From: Bradyrhizobiaceae bacterium
Lineage (GTDB): Bacteria; Pseudomonadota; Alphaproteobacteria; Rhizobiales; Aestuariivirgaceae
Length of the DNA: 64,000 nt
Direction of reading: 5' to 3'
NCBI GenBank assembly: GCA_947475225.1
Contig: CANJMQ010000002.1
Coordinates: 1 to 64,000, forward strand
Both the position numbers and the translations under genes were made by a program. This document shows, one piece after another, positions 52,277 through 64,000 of the stretch (positions are counted from its first letter, which is position 1; each line of letters begins with the position of its first letter). The notes beneath the pieces are model-generated. The model had not been told where the DNA came from, did not search any database, and saw nothing but the letters and a program-made list of their open reading frames with translations.

Positions 52277-53139
52277 CAGCTCACATCATCGATTGCGGGG
52301 TCTAGCAGGTGGCTGACATTGCGTCCGCCATGCCCTGTTTCTACGGCGCGGGCGAAGCATTCCGCAACGGATTCCGTCAGCTTCGAATTGCAACCCAGAC
52401 CCTCGGCCAGTTCTGCATAGTAGCCGATGTCCTTGGCGGCGTTCGCAAGTGCGAAGCGATAGCCGTCGAAATCGCCCTTGAGAGCGGGCTCCACCATCTT
52501 CCTCAGCACGCCGGAATTGCCCGATCCGTTGAGCATCACCTCGTAGAGGTCCTTCCAGTCGATCGCGGCCTCGCGCGCCGCGCCGAAGGCCTCCGCCACC
52601 AGCGCCACCATGCCGGTGACGAGGTAGTTGGACATGAGCTTCGCGGTGTGGCCTGAGCCCGCCGGTCCGAAATGCCGGATGGTGGTGGCAAAGCAGGCGA
52701 GCAGGGGACGGATGCGGGCGAAGGTCTCTTCGCTGGCGCCGCAGAGCACGCCGAGTTCGGCCTTCTCCGCCTGCTCCGGCCCGCCGGTCAGCGGAATGTC
52801 GGCATAGGCCACGCCCAAGGCCGCCAGTTCATGCGCCAGCTTCTTCGTCGCCGCAGGGGCGGAGGTGCCGGCATCGAGGATGATCTGCCCTGTCCGCAGG
52901 TGCGGCTTCAGCTGCCGGATGGTCTCTTCCACCACCTTCGAGGTGGTGACGCAGAGCAGGATTACTTCGGCCTCCGCGATCTCCGCCAGTGACGTGGCCT
53001 CGCGGGCACCTTTGGCCCGCAGGTCCTCCACGGGCGCCCGGTTGCGGTGGGCGATGACCGTCACCTGATGACCATGCTTGAGCAGGTTGGCTGCCATGCC
53101 ATGGCCCATCATCCCCGCCCCGATCAGCCCGACATGCAT
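52276..53139 (-). CDS. NAD(P)-dependent beta-hydroxyacid dehydrogenase (3-hydroxyisobutyrate dehydrogenase family)
   Basis: HVGLIGAGMMGHGMAANLLKHGHQVTV; DAGTSAPAATKKLAHEL; GPAGSGHTAKLMSNYL. Confidence 0.93.
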   Translation of the reverse strand: MHVGLIGAGMMGHGMAANLLKHGHQVTVIAHRNRAPVEDLRAKGAREATSLAEIAEAEVILLCVTTSKVVEETIRQLKPHLRTGQIILDAGTSAPAATKKLAHELAALGVAYADIPLTGGPEQAEKAELGVLCGASEETFARIRPLLACFATTIRHFGPAGSGHTAKLMSNYLVTGMVALVAEAFGAAREAAIDWKDLYEVMLNGSGNSGVLRKMVEPALKGDFDGYRFALANAAKDIGYYAELAEGLGCNSKLTESVAECFARAVETGHGGRNVSHLLDPAIDDVS

Positions 53140-53200
53140 GCTTGCCTCAATTCCCGGCCCTGCCTATGGTCCGCCCAAATTTAACGGAGTTAACGGCATC

Positions 53201-54637
53201 ATGGCGCTGCACCGCAATTTCATCAATGGCGAATGGCTGGAAGGCAAGGGGGTTCGCGAGAACGTCAATCCCTCCGACCTCAGCGACATCGTCGGCGAAT
53301 ATGCCCAGGCCGACAAGGCGCAGACCGAGACTGCGATCGCCGCCGCGAAGGCGGCACAGCCCGCCTGGGCCGCCGCCACGCCGCAGGTCAGGGCGGACGC
53401 GCTGGAATTCATCGGCACCGAGCTCCTCGCCCGCAAGGACGAGATCGGCCGCCTCCTGTCGCGCGAGGAAGGAAAGCCCCTCTCCAACGGCATCGCCGAA
53501 ACGACGCGCGCCGCGCAGATCTTCAAGTTCTTCGCACAGGAAACGCTGCGGGTGGAGGGCGTTGCCATCGCCTCGGTACGCCCCGGCGTCGACGTGACCA
53601 TCACCCGCGAGGCGCTGGGCGTTGTCGGCCTCATCTGCCCGTGGAATTTCCCCATCGCCATTCCCGCCTGGAAAATGGCGCCCGCACTCGCCTTCGGCAA
53701 CGCGGTCGTCTTCAAGCCCGCCGACCTCGTGCCGGGCTCGGCCTGGGCGCTGTCCGAAATCATCTCACGGTCGGGCATTCCGAAGGGCGTGTTCAACCTC
53801 GTCATGGGCCGCGGCTCGGTGGTGGGCCAGACGCTGCTCGAGTCACGTGATGTGAACGCCATCTCCTTCACGGGCTCCGTCGAGACCGGCGGCAAGGTCG
53901 CCATGGCCTGCGCCTCGCGCGGCGCCAAGTTCCAGCTCGAGATGGGCGGCAAGAACCCGCTGGTCATTCTCGATGACGCCAACCTCGATATTGCGGTGGC
54001 GGCAGCGCTCGATGGCGCCTTCTACCAGACGGGCCAGCGCTGCACGGCGTCCTCGCGCCTCATCGTCCAGTCGAAGGTGCACGATGCCTTCGTCGCGCGC
54101 ATGGTGGATGGCATGAAGAAGCTGAAGGTCGACAATGCGCTGGCGGAAGGCACCGTGATCGGCCCCGTCGTTGACGAGAGCCAGATGGCGCAGGACGAGC
54201 GCTACATCCAGATCGCACGCGACGAGGGCGGCGAACTCGCCTGGGGCGGCGAGCGGCTGAACCGCGATACCAAGGGCCATTACCTGAGCCCGGCGCTGTT
54301 CTCCGGCACCACCAACGACATGCGCATCAATCGCGAGGAGGTCTTCGGCCCCGTCGCCTCGGTGATCAAGGTCGAGAATTACGACGAGGCGCTGTCCGTC
54401 GCCAATGATACGGCCTTCGGCCTGTCGTCGGGCATCATCACCACCTCGCTCAAATATGCCACTGACTTCCGCAAGAAGTCGGCGGCGGGCATGGTGATGG
54501 TGAACCTCGCCACGGCGGGTGTCGACTATCACGTGCCGTTCGGCGGCCGTAAGGGCTCGAGCTATGGCGCGCGCGAGCAGGGCCGCCACGCGGTGGACTT
54601 TTATACCGCGATCAAGACGGCCTACACGCTGGCCTGA
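53201..54637 (+). CDS. Aldehyde dehydrogenase family protein
   Basis: CPWNFPIAIPAWKMAPALAFGNAVVFKPAD; FQLEMGGKNPLVILDDANL; GQRCTASSRLIV. Confidence 0.95.
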   Translation: MALHRNFINGEWLEGKGVRENVNPSDLSDIVGEYAQADKAQTETAIAAAKAAQPAWAAATPQVRADALEFIGTELLARKDEIGRLLSREEGKPLSNGIAETTRAAQIFKFFAQETLRVEGVAIASVRPGVDVTITREALGVVGLICPWNFPIAIPAWKMAPALAFGNAVVFKPADLVPGSAWALSEIISRSGIPKGVFNLVMGRGSVVGQTLLESRDVNAISFTGSVETGGKVAMACASRGAKFQLEMGGKNPLVILDDANLDIAVAAALDGAFYQTGQRCTASSRLIVQSKVHDAFVARMVDGMKKLKVDNALAEGTVIGPVVDESQMAQDERYIQIARDEGGELAWGGERLNRDTKGHYLSPALFSGTTNDMRINREEVFGPVASVIKVENYDEALSVANDTAFGLSSGIITTSLKYATDFRKKSAAGMVMVNLATAGVDYHVPFGGRKGSSYGAREQGRHAVDFYTAIKTAYTLA

Positions 54638-55513
54638 TCATTCCCCAGCGGCGGGGGCCCTCAGGGCCCTCGCCTCGCCGGCGAAGACGAAGAGTCCGCT
54701 CGCCACCACGATGGCGGCCCCCACCAGCGTCCAGAGATCCGGCACGTCGCTGAAGAACAGGTAGCCTACCGCGATCATCCACACGATCTGCGTATACATG
54801 TAGGGTGCGAGTGCGCTGGCGGGCACGAGACGATGCGCCTGGATCAGCATGAAGTGGCCGATGGTGCCAGCCAGGCCCATGAAGCCCAGCATCAGCCACT
54901 GCAGTCCCTCCGGTGTCTTCCAGACGAAGGGCAGGGGTGCGGCCGCCGCGAGCGCGCCCACGAAGCCCACATAGAACAGCGACGTTTCCGCCCGGTCACG
55001 CCCGCCCACCTTGCGCGTCACGATGTTGTAGATGGCGCCACACAGCGAGGCACACACCGACAGCAGCATCGCCCAGTGGAAGCTGCCCGTGCCCGGTCGC
55101 ATGATCACCAGCACGCCACAGAAGCCGATGGCCACCGCGATCCAGCGTCGCAGGCCAACCTTCTCGCCGAGTATCGGCACGGAGAGTGCGCAGACCCACA
55201 GTGGAATCGAGAAGAAGATCGCCGCCGTCTGGGCAAGCTGGAGATACATGATGGCAACGAAATTCAGCAGTGTGGAGGTCACCAGCAGCAGTCCGCGCAG
55301 CACCTGCAGCCGCGGATAGCCGGTGATCATCAACTGCGTATCTCCCTTGCGCAGAATGACGGCAAGCGACAGGCCAAGCGCCACGATGTAGCGGCCGAAC
55401 ACCGCCACCACGGGCGGCAGGCTCTGCACGAGGTGCTTGGCGGTGGCATCGAGCAGCGTGAAGAAGACCATGGAGGTCACCATCAGCAGGATGCCGGTGA
55501 GGCGCGGGGTCAT
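54638..55513 (-). CDS. DMT-superfamily (EamA) transporter
   Basis: Ten-TM EamA-like repeats; LAQTAAIFFSIPLWVCALSVPILGEKVGLRRWIAV. Confidence 0.88.
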   Translation of the reverse strand: MTPRLTGILLMVTSMVFFTLLDATAKHLVQSLPPVVAVFGRYIVALGLSLAVILRKGDTQLMITGYPRLQVLRGLLLVTSTLLNFVAIMYLQLAQTAAIFFSIPLWVCALSVPILGEKVGLRRWIAVAIGFCGVLVIMRPGTGSFHWAMLLSVCASLCGAIYNIVTRKVGGRDRAETSLFYVGFVGALAAAAPLPFVWKTPEGLQWLMLGFMGLAGTIGHFMLIQAHRLVPASALAPYMYTQIVWMIAVGYLFFSDVPDLWTLVGAAIVVASGLFVFAGEARALRAPAAGE

Positions 55514-55712
55514 TCCCAGCGCTTAGCGCGGCGGGACCGCGCGCGCACCCCTCAAGGATGCGAGCGGCCCTGCGGTTTGTGCATGGGGTCTCACGACACT
55601 CACCTTCGCGGGGCTTGGCCCGGCGATCCTTTTCGCGGCCACGAAGAAGATGCCCGGATCAAGTCCGGGCAAGGTGACACGAGTGCTGTGAGAAACTTGC
55701 ACGCTGCCTTGG

Positions 55713-56318
55713 CTAGGCCAGCGCGATGCCGTGTTCGGCGAAGCTCCTGCGTGCGGCCTCCGCCGAACCGTCGAGGTCGATCGACCGGCAGGCGGCCTCG
55801 ATTACTTCCGTCTCGAAGCCCAGCCTTCGCGCATCTTCCGCCGAGAAGCGCACGCAGTAATCGAAGGCGAGGCCGACGCAGACCACCTTCTCGAAGCCGC
55901 GCTCCTTGAGGTAGCCGCCGAGCCCGGTGGGCGTCTTGCGGTCATTCTCGAAGAAGGCTGAATAGCTATCGACCTCCTCGCGGAAGCCCTTGCGGATGAT
56001 GAGTTCGGCATTGGGAATGTGCAGGTCCTTGTGGAAGGCAGCCCCTGCCGTGTCCTGGATGCAGTGGTCGGGCCACAGCGTCTGGTGGCCGTAATGCATC
56101 ATGGCGGTTTCGAAAGGGTTCTTGGCCGGGTGCTGGGTGGCGAATGACTTGTGGTCTGCCGGGTGCCAGTCCTGCGTCAGCACCACATGCTTGAAGCCAC
56201 GCGCCAGCCGGTTGATCAGCGGCACCACTTCGTTGCCACCCGGCACGGCAAGCTTGCCGCCCGGACAGAAGTCGTTCTGCACGTCGATGACGAGAAGGAC
56301 GTCGGTGTCTTTCCACAT
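55713..56318 (-). CDS. pncA: Nicotinamidase
   Basis: VLLVIDVQNDFCPGGKLAVPGGNEVVPLINRL; LTQDWHPADHKSFA; VVCVGLAFDYCVRFSAEDARRLG. Confidence 0.95.
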   Translation of the reverse strand: MWKDTDVLLVIDVQNDFCPGGKLAVPGGNEVVPLINRLARGFKHVVLTQDWHPADHKSFATQHPAKNPFETAMMHYGHQTLWPDHCIQDTAGAAFHKDLHIPNAELIIRKGFREEVDSYSAFFENDRKTPTGLGGYLKERGFEKVVCVGLAFDYCVRFSAEDARRLGFETEVIEAACRSIDLDGSAEAARRSFAEHGIALA

Positions 56319-56322
56319 GGCT

Positions 56323-57270
56323 TCACCTCATGTCGGCGATGGCGGCGGCACAGCCCTTGAAGGCCGGGAACTTGTCGACGATCACGTAAACCGGGATCGG
56401 CCGCATCACGAAGGCCAGCCGACCCTTCTCCTCGAAGATGGACCTGAAAGGGCCAGATTTCAACTTGTTCACGATGGAGGGCGCAATGCCGCCCGCCAGG
56501 TAGACCCCGCCCTTGGCCTGCATCGTCATCGCCGCGTCGCCCGCCACGCGGGAAAGCCAGGCGATGAACTGGTTGAGCGTCTTCACTGCCGCCGCGTCGG
56601 TGCCGGCAAGAGCTGCCTGCAGAACCGCCTCGGGGGTTTCCAGCGTGGGATTGGCGGTCGCGGCGCGATACATGCGGAGAAGGCCGCCACCGGTGATCGC
56701 ATCCTCCGACTCGAACAGCATGCCGGGCTTTGACATGCGTTCGCGCCAGTCGAACTCCTCCTGCGTCACCACGGGCAGCGTGATGTGGCCCACCTCGCCG
56801 GGTAGCGCCATCCAGCCTCCTCCCGGTAGCGGCGCCAGGGTGGCCATGCCCAGCCCAGTGCCCGGCCCCAGCACGATCTTGACGGCCGGCTTCTGCGGCA
56901 GTTCGCCGCCAATCTGTACCACGTCCTCGCCATCGAGGTGAGGGAGCGCCAACGCCAGCGCCTCGAAATCGTTGAGCAGGCGGAAGGCGCGCGCATCAGC
57001 GGCCTTGCGCAATGACTCGCGGGTGAAGCTCCAGTTGCGATTGGTGAGGTGCACCACCTCGCCCTCGACGGGCCCGGCGACCGCGATGGCGGCCCCCGCC
57101 AGCCCCGAAACGCCCTTGGCCTTCACGTAAGCGGCGATCGAGTCCTCCAGCGAGGCGAAATTGTCGTTCTTCTGGACAGCGACCTCGGCCACCCGCGTCG
57201 TCCCGGGCTCGACCAGACCGAAGCGCGAATTGGTGCCTCCGATATCGCCCACAAGTGCCAGTTCCGTCAT
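56323..57270 (-). CDS. glk: Glucokinase
   Basis: LVGDIGGTNSRFGLVEPG; VLGPGTGLGMATLAPLPGGGWMALPGEVGH. Confidence 0.95.
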   Translation of the reverse strand: MTELALVGDIGGTNSRFGLVEPGTTRVAEVAVQKNDNFASLEDSIAAYVKAKGVSGLAGAAIAVAGPVEGEVVHLTNRNWSFTRESLRKAADARAFRLLNDFEALALALPHLDGEDVVQIGGELPQKPAVKIVLGPGTGLGMATLAPLPGGGWMALPGEVGHITLPVVTQEEFDWRERMSKPGMLFESEDAITGGGLLRMYRAATANPTLETPEAVLQAALAGTDAAAVKTLNQFIAWLSRVAGDAAMTMQAKGGVYLAGGIAPSIVNKLKSGPFRSIFEEKGRLAFVMRPIPVYVIVDKFPAFKGCAAAIADMR

Positions 57271-57380
57271 GGCTTTTCCCCCGATTCATCAACTGCCACG
57301 AAGGCGCGATTTCGGCAAGCTTTACCCTGCCCTAAATCCCGTCTAGGAAGCCCCCCAACCCGTCAAAGCTCAGGTTTTCC

Positions 57381-58960
<1,580 letters not shown>

Positions 58961-58964
<4 letters not shown>

Positions 58965-59695
58965 CCTCGCTTCTGGCCTATCTGCCGCTCGACTTCGGCT
59001 TCGCCCATGCCATGGCGATCGTGCTGATCCTCACGCTGTGGGCTTTCTACACGCCGATTCTTGGCGTTCTTGGTCGTGGTTCGCTCAACTCCCAGCTCCA
59101 CATCGTACGCCTGCGCTGGTTTCAGATGCACGAGTCCCTCCCGCGTGAGGACCGCCTCTTCGACGCGGTCCTTCTGGGGCACATCTCGAATTCGATCTCC
59201 TATTTCGGCTCGGGCACGCTGCTCGTGATGGCGGGTCTTGTCGGCGCGCTGGCCAATGTCAACAATGTCTTCCTGCTGACGCGCGGATTGAGCTTCATCG
59301 ATCATGGAATGTCGCTGCAGCTCTTCACGCTCTGCGTCTTCCTCCTCACGGCCATTCTTGTGCAGTGTTTCTTCTCTTTCACCTATGCGCTGCGCAAGAT
59401 GGCCTACACCTTCGCGATGCTCGGCGGCCTGCCGGCAACGAAGGCTGACTCCGAGCAAGCCCGCATCATGGGTGAGCAGTCGGCCGTCGTGCTGACCGAG
59501 GCCGTGCGTTCCATCAACACCGGAATCCGCGGCTATTATTACGCGGTGGCTGCCATCTTCCTGTTCGCGGGTCCCTACGCCTGTATCGCCGCAACGCTCA
59601 CCATCACGGCATTGCTCTATTACCGGCAGCTCTTTTCGCCCACGGCGACGGCAATTGCGAAATACGTCGACGCTCTGAAGGGCGTGAAAGGCTGA
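58961..59695 (+). CDS. DUF599-family membrane protein
   Basis: GSLNSQLHIVRLRWFQMHESLPREDRLFDAVLLGHISNSISYFGSGTLLV...NTGIRGYYYAVAAIFLF; ATGA overlap with prfC. Confidence 0.85.
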
Positions 59696-59740
59696 CAAAC
59701 CCTATGCTGTCGTCATCCCGGCGAAAGTCGGGGCGAAGAG

Positions 59741-60391
59741 CTATGCGTTGACTTTCATCCGCACCGCTTCCGCCGCCAGCGTCTCGATCCCCACCCAGTC
59801 CTTCGCCTCGACGAGCTTCTTTGGTGCCATCCATGAGCCGCCAACGGTGATGACGTTCGACAACTTCAAATACGACACCGCCTTTTCCGGCGTGATGCCA
59901 CCCGTCGGGCAGAAGCGGATCTGCGGCAGGGGGGATTGCAGCGACGAGAGATAGGCCGTGCCGCCCGCCTGCTCAGCGGGGAAGAATTTCTGGATCGTGT
60001 AGCCCCATTCCAGCAGTGCCATGCATTCGGATGCCGTAACACCGCCGGGCAGCAGCGCGATGTCATAATCCTCCGCCGCCCCCATCAGCCTGCCTGTGGA
60101 GCCCGGCGAGACTGCGAACTTGCAGCCCAGCTTGTAACTGTCGCGCAGTTGCTCCGGCGTCAGCACCGTGCCGGAGCCGACGATGGCGCCTTCGACTTCC
60201 GCGACAATGGCGCGGATGCAGTCCATCGCCTTAGCGGTGCGCAGCGTGATTTCGAGAACCGGAAGTCCGCCCTTCACGAGCGCGCGCGCCAGCGGTACGG
60301 CATCTTCCACATTCTCGATCACCATCACCGGAACGACCGGCGCAAGCTGCAATGCCTCGGCGAGGCCCTTCTGGTATTCCTTCGTCATCAC
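59741..60391 (-). CDS. eda: KDPG/KHG aldolase
   Basis: [69 protein letters not shown]. Confidence 0.97.
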   Translation of the reverse strand: MMTKEYQKGLAEALQLAPVVPVMVIENVEDAVPLARALVKGGLPVLEITLRTAKAMDCIRAIVAEVEGAIVGSGTVLTPEQLRDSYKLGCKFAVSPGSTGRLMGAAEDYDIALLPGGVTASECMALLEWGYTIQKFFPAEQAGGTAYLSSLQSPLPQIRFCPTGGITPEKAVSYLKLSNVITVGGSWMAPKKLVEAKDWVGIETLAAEAVRMKVNA

Positions 60392-62202
60392 ACTGCCTCG
60401 AAGATCGATGCGCCCTGGTCGGCGCGGCCCGCGATGTTGCGGAAGGCCTGGAACAGTTCGCGCCCCGTGCCTTGGTTGTTGGCTGAGAGATCGGCTTTTA
60501 CGGGTTCGCGGGACGAAAGATCGGCCAGTACCTCGAGCGTACCTGCATCGGCATCGAGCCTTATGATATCGCCGTCCCTGATCTTGGCGATGGGGCCGCC
60601 ATCGACCGCTTCCGGCGTCAGGTGGATCGCGGCGGGCACCTTGCCTGATGCGCCCGACATGCGGCCATCGGTGACGAGTGCCACTTTCAGTCCGCGCTCC
60701 TGCAATATGGCAAGCGGCGGGGTGAGGCGATGGAGTTCCGGCATGCCATTGGCCTTGGGGCCCTGGAAACGCACCACGGCGACCATGTCGCCGTTGAGTT
60801 CGCCCGCCCGGAAGGCGGCCTGCAGGTCTTCCTGCGAATGGAAAATTCGTGCCGGGGCTTCGATGAAATGACGGGCCTCCGGGATCGACGACGTCTTGAT
60901 GACCGAGAGCCCAAGATTGCCGGTCAGCACGTTGAGGCCGCCTGTCGGCTGGAAGGGCTTCGACGCGTCACGCAGTACGCCCTCGTCATGGGACTTCGCA
61001 GCGGCATCGGCATAAACGAGTTCGCCGTCGCGGCCGAGCCTGGCTTCCTTGGTATAGCCCGAAAGCCCGGTTCCCATGATTGTCTGCACGTCCTCGTGCA
61101 GAAGCCCTGCGCTCAGCAACTCGCGGATCAGGAAGCCCATGCCGCCTGCCGCGTTGAAGTGGTTCACATCCGCCTTGCCGTTCGGGTAGACGCGCGCCAT
61201 CAGTGGCACGACCTTTGAAAGTTCGGCCAGGTCGTTCCAGGTCAACGCGATGCCTGCGGCCGCCGCCATGGCGATCAAGTGCATGGTGTGGTTGGTGGAG
61301 CCACCGGTGGCCAAGAGGCCGACAACGCCGTTCACCACGGCCTTCTCGTCATAGATGCGGCCGATGGGGTGGTAGTCGTTGCCGAGTGCCGTGATGGCGA
61401 GAGCGCGCTTCGCCGACTCGCGCGTGATCGCATCGCGCAGTGGCGTGTTGGGGTTCACGAAGGTCGAGCCCGGAAGGTGCAGGCCCATGATCTCCATCAG
61501 CATCTGGTTGGAGTTGGCCGTGCCATAGAAGGTGCAGGTTCCGGGGCCGTGATATGAAAGAGCCTCGGCTTCCAGCAGCTGGCTGCGGTCCACTTTGCCT
61601 TCCGCGTAGAGCTGGCGGATCTTCGACTTCTCGTCATTGGGAAGGCCGCTGGTCATGGGACCTGCCGGAATGAACACGGCGGGCAGATGCCCGAAGGAAA
61701 GAGCCCCGATGATGAGTCCCGGCACGATCTTGTCGCAGACGCCCAAGTAGACCGCCGCATCGAACATCTGGTGCGAGAGGGCCACCGCGGTGGAGAGCGC
61801 GATCACGTCACGCGAGAACAGTGACAGCTCCATGCCCGTTTCGCCCTGGGTCACGCCATCGCACATGGCGGGTACGCCGCCCGCCACTTGTGCGGTGCCG
61901 CCCACGGCACGGGCCGCCTCGCGGATCATGTTGGGATAGGTCTCGAAGGGCTGGTGGGCCGAGAGCATGTCGTTATAGGCGGTGACGATGGCAAGGTTGG
62001 GCGCATCGCCGTTCCGGAGCGCATTCTTGTCATGTGGCCCGCAGGCGGCGAAACCGTGGGCGATGTTGGCACAGCCCAGCGTCTTGCGCTTGGGCGTCAG
62101 TGCGATGGCCGCGTCGATCTTCTCAAGGTAGCGGCGGCGCGGCGCGCGGCTGCGGTGGATGATTCTCTCGGTGACGGCGGAAATCGTCGCGTTCACGGGC
62201 AT
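60388..62202 (-). CDS. edd: Phosphogluconate dehydratase
   Basis: [68 protein letters not shown] overlap with eda. Confidence 0.97.
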   Translation of the reverse strand: MPVNATISAVTERIIHRSRAPRRRYLEKIDAAIALTPKRKTLGCANIAHGFAACGPHDKNALRNGDAPNLAIVTAYNDMLSAHQPFETYPNMIREAARAVGGTAQVAGGVPAMCDGVTQGETGMELSLFSRDVIALSTAVALSHQMFDAAVYLGVCDKIVPGLIIGALSFGHLPAVFIPAGPMTSGLPNDEKSKIRQLYAEGKVDRSQLLEAEALSYHGPGTCTFYGTANSNQMLMEIMGLHLPGSTFVNPNTPLRDAITRESAKRALAITALGNDYHPIGRIYDEKAVVNGVVGLLATGGSTNHTMHLIAMAAAAGIALTWNDLAELSKVVPLMARVYPNGKADVNHFNAAGGMGFLIRELLSAGLLHEDVQTIMGTGLSGYTKEARLGRDGELVYADAAAKSHDEGVLRDASKPFQPTGGLNVLTGNLGLSVIKTSSIPEARHFIEAPARIFHSQEDLQAAFRAGELNGDMVAVVRFQGPKANGMPELHRLTPPLAILQERGLKVALVTDGRMSGASGKVPAAIHLTPEAVDGGPIAKIRDGDIIRLDADAGTLEVLADLSSREPVKADLSANNQGTGRELFQAFRNIAGRADQGASIFEAV

Positions 62203-62214
62203 CTTATTACCTTT

Positions 62215-62886
62215 TCAAGGGCACCAGTAGAGCGTCACGGGGGCGGCACCGCGCAGCACCGCGCGCACCGGCATGTCTTCTTGCGGCCCTTCGGCCAGCG
62301 CCTGTTTCAGCACCTGCTTCTTTTCGGCTCCTTCGATATGGAGCGCAAGGCGCCCGGCCTGCTCCAGCACAGGGAGCGTGAAGGTGAGGCGCGGTTCGCC
62401 CGCGCCCGGTGCCGTGATGGCGATCAGGCGCTTCTGCGTCTCGGCGTCGATGGCTTCGGCCAGCGTGTCGCCGCCGGGGAAGAAGGACGCCGTGTGGCCG
62501 TCATTGCCCATGCCCAGCACGGCAACGTCAAAGGCCGGAATCTTCTCGGCCTCGGGGTTGTCGACAAGCGGCACGAAGCGCGCGGCGGCGGCCTTGTTCT
62601 GCAACAGGTGGGCGCGGACGAGGCGCGCGTTGGAGCGCTCGGAGGTTTCCGGCACCTGGCGCTCGTCGACCAGCGTCACGCTCACGCGGCTCCATGGAAT
62701 GTCGATCACTGACAGCTTCTCGAAGAACAGCCTGGGCGTTGTACCGCCAGAGACGGCGAGTGTCGCGCGGCCCTTGGCCTGGATGGCACGGGCGAGTTCG
62801 TCCGCCACATCGCGGGCGAGGCTCTCTGCCAGTGCCTCGCGGGCCGCGAAGATGCGTTCGGCTTCAATCAATATCCTGGTCCTCAT
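62215..62886 (-). CDS. pgl: 6-phosphogluconolactonase
   Basis: [62 protein letters not shown]. Confidence 0.96.
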   Translation of the reverse strand: MRTRILIEAERIFAAREALAESLARDVADELARAIQAKGRATLAVSGGTTPRLFFEKLSVIDIPWSRVSVTLVDERQVPETSERSNARLVRAHLLQNKAAAARFVPLVDNPEAEKIPAFDVAVLGMGNDGHTASFFPGGDTLAEAIDAETQKRLIAITAPGAGEPRLTFTLPVLEQAGRLALHIEGAEKKQVLKQALAEGPQEDMPVRAVLRGAAPVTLYWCP

Positions 62887-64000
62887 ACCATGTGCGGCCG
62901 TCGCGCTCGATCAGCGCCACGGCGGAGGAGGGCCCCCATGTGCCCGCCGTATATTGCTTTGGCAGCTCGGAGGATGCGGACCATGCCTCGAGCACCGGGT
63001 CGATCCACGACCATGCTGCCTCCACCTCGTCGCGGCGCATGAACAGTGCCTGATTGCCGCGGACGACATCCATCAGCAGCCGTTCATAGGCATCCGGATT
63101 GCGCACGTTGAAGGCATCGGCGAAGCTCATGTCGAGCGGCACGTTGGAAAGACGCATGCCGCCGGGGCCCGGGTCCTTGATCATCAGCCACAGCTTCACG
63201 CCCTCGTCGGGCTGCAGCCGGATAACCAGCCGGTTGGGCGCAATCGGCCCCGCCTGCCCGTCAAACACCGAATGCGGGATCGGCTTGAAGGTGACGACGA
63301 TCTCCGAGACGCGCGCCGGCAGCCGCTTGCCGGTGCGGAGATAGAAGGGAACGCCCGCCCAGCGCCAGTTGGCGATTTCGGCCTTGAGCGCCACGAAGGT
63401 TTCGGTCTTGGACGTGTTCGACCCAAGCTCCTCCAGATAACCCTTCACCGCTTCGCCATTGGCGGCACCGGCGCGGTATTGCCCGCGCACGGTGACAGTC
63501 GGAACAGCTTCCGCGGTGATCGGCTTCAGCGCCTTCAGGACCTTGAGCTTCTCGTCGCGCAGCGCATCCGCCTGGGTTGAAGTCGGCGGTTCCATGGCGA
63601 CGAGGCAGAGAAGCTGCAGCATGTGGTTCTGCACCATGTCGCGCAGAGCACCCGCGGTGTCGTAGTAGCCCGCACGGCCCTCGACGCCCAGCGTCTCGGC
63701 AACCGTGATCTGCACATGGTCGACGTGGCCGGAGTTCCAAACGGGCTCGAACAGGGCGTTGGCGAAGCGCAGCGCCATCAGGTTCTGCACCGTCTCCTTG
63801 CCGAGGTAATGGTCGATGCGGTAGATCTGCGGCTCCTTGAACACCTTGCCGATCGACTCGTTCAGCGCATGGGCGGACGTTCCCGACTTGCCGAGCGGCT
63901 TCTCGATGACGACGCGGGTGCGTGCCGTCACCAGATGGTGGGCGGCCAGCTTGTCGCAGATCGGCCCGAACAGGTCAGGACCCACCGCGAGGTAGAAAAC
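62864..64000 (-). CDS. zwf: Glucose-6-phosphate 1-dehydrogenase (5' end outside window)
   Basis: [65 protein letters not shown]; continues past the window edge. Confidence 0.96.
   Translation of the reverse strand, partial: VFYLAVGPDLFGPICDKLAAHHLVTARTRVVIEKPLGKSGTSAHALNESIGKVFKEPQIYRIDHYLGKETVQNLMALRFANALFEPVWNSGHVDHVQITVAETLGVEGRAGYYDTAGALRDMVQNHMLQLLCLVAMEPPTSTQADALRDEKLKVLKALKPITAEAVPTVTVRGQYRAGAANGEAVKGYLEELGSNTSKTETFVALKAEIANWRWAGVPFYLRTGKRLPARVSEIVVTFKPIPHSVFDGQAGPIAPNRLVIRLQPDEGVKLWLMIKDPGPGGMRLSNVPLDMSFADAFNVRNPDAYERLLMDVVRGNQALFMRRDEVEAAWSWIDPVLEAWSASSELPKQYTAGTWGPSSAVALIERDGRTWYEDQDID

Noticed and set aside
59741-64000. Entner-Doudoroff operon as a novel system
   Set aside because: zwf-pgl-edd-eda with a nearby glk is an ordinary alphaproteobacterial arrangement.

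Overview
GC-rich alphaproteobacterial (Rhizobiales-like, judged from gene content) chromosomal window. About 1-15.3 kb is sparse accessory DNA. It holds IS remnants, two related small secreted barrel-like proteins, a STAS protein, an unusual fusion of a periplasmic solute-binding domain to a TRIC/UPF0126 channel domain, and a PhyH/aldo-keto reductase pair. About 15.3-21.5 kb is an arsenic locus (arsR-acr3-GAPDH-arsJ-arsA, no arsC) next to a truncated ZIP-like gene. It is followed by a CUT2 sugar ABC transporter and a DMT exporter. About 26.4-36.4 kb carries torT/torS/torR-like genes beside a betaine/TMAO-type ABC transporter (tmoXWV-like) with a candidate phased TorR operator, and no TMAO reductase. 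About 37.3-45.6 kb is a complete urease cluster (ureDABCEFG) plus a nickel ECF transporter (nikM/Q/O-like) and NikR. The rest includes an MscS-like channel, a channel with a non-canonical filter, a membrane LuxR-type regulator, a malonyl-CoA synthetase/aminotransferase/dehydrogenase/ALDH cluster, pncA, glk, prfC and an Entner-Doudoroff operon (zwf-pgl-edd-eda). All assignments come from reading the translations by eye; no database search was run. No tRNA, rRNA or CRISPR was recognised.
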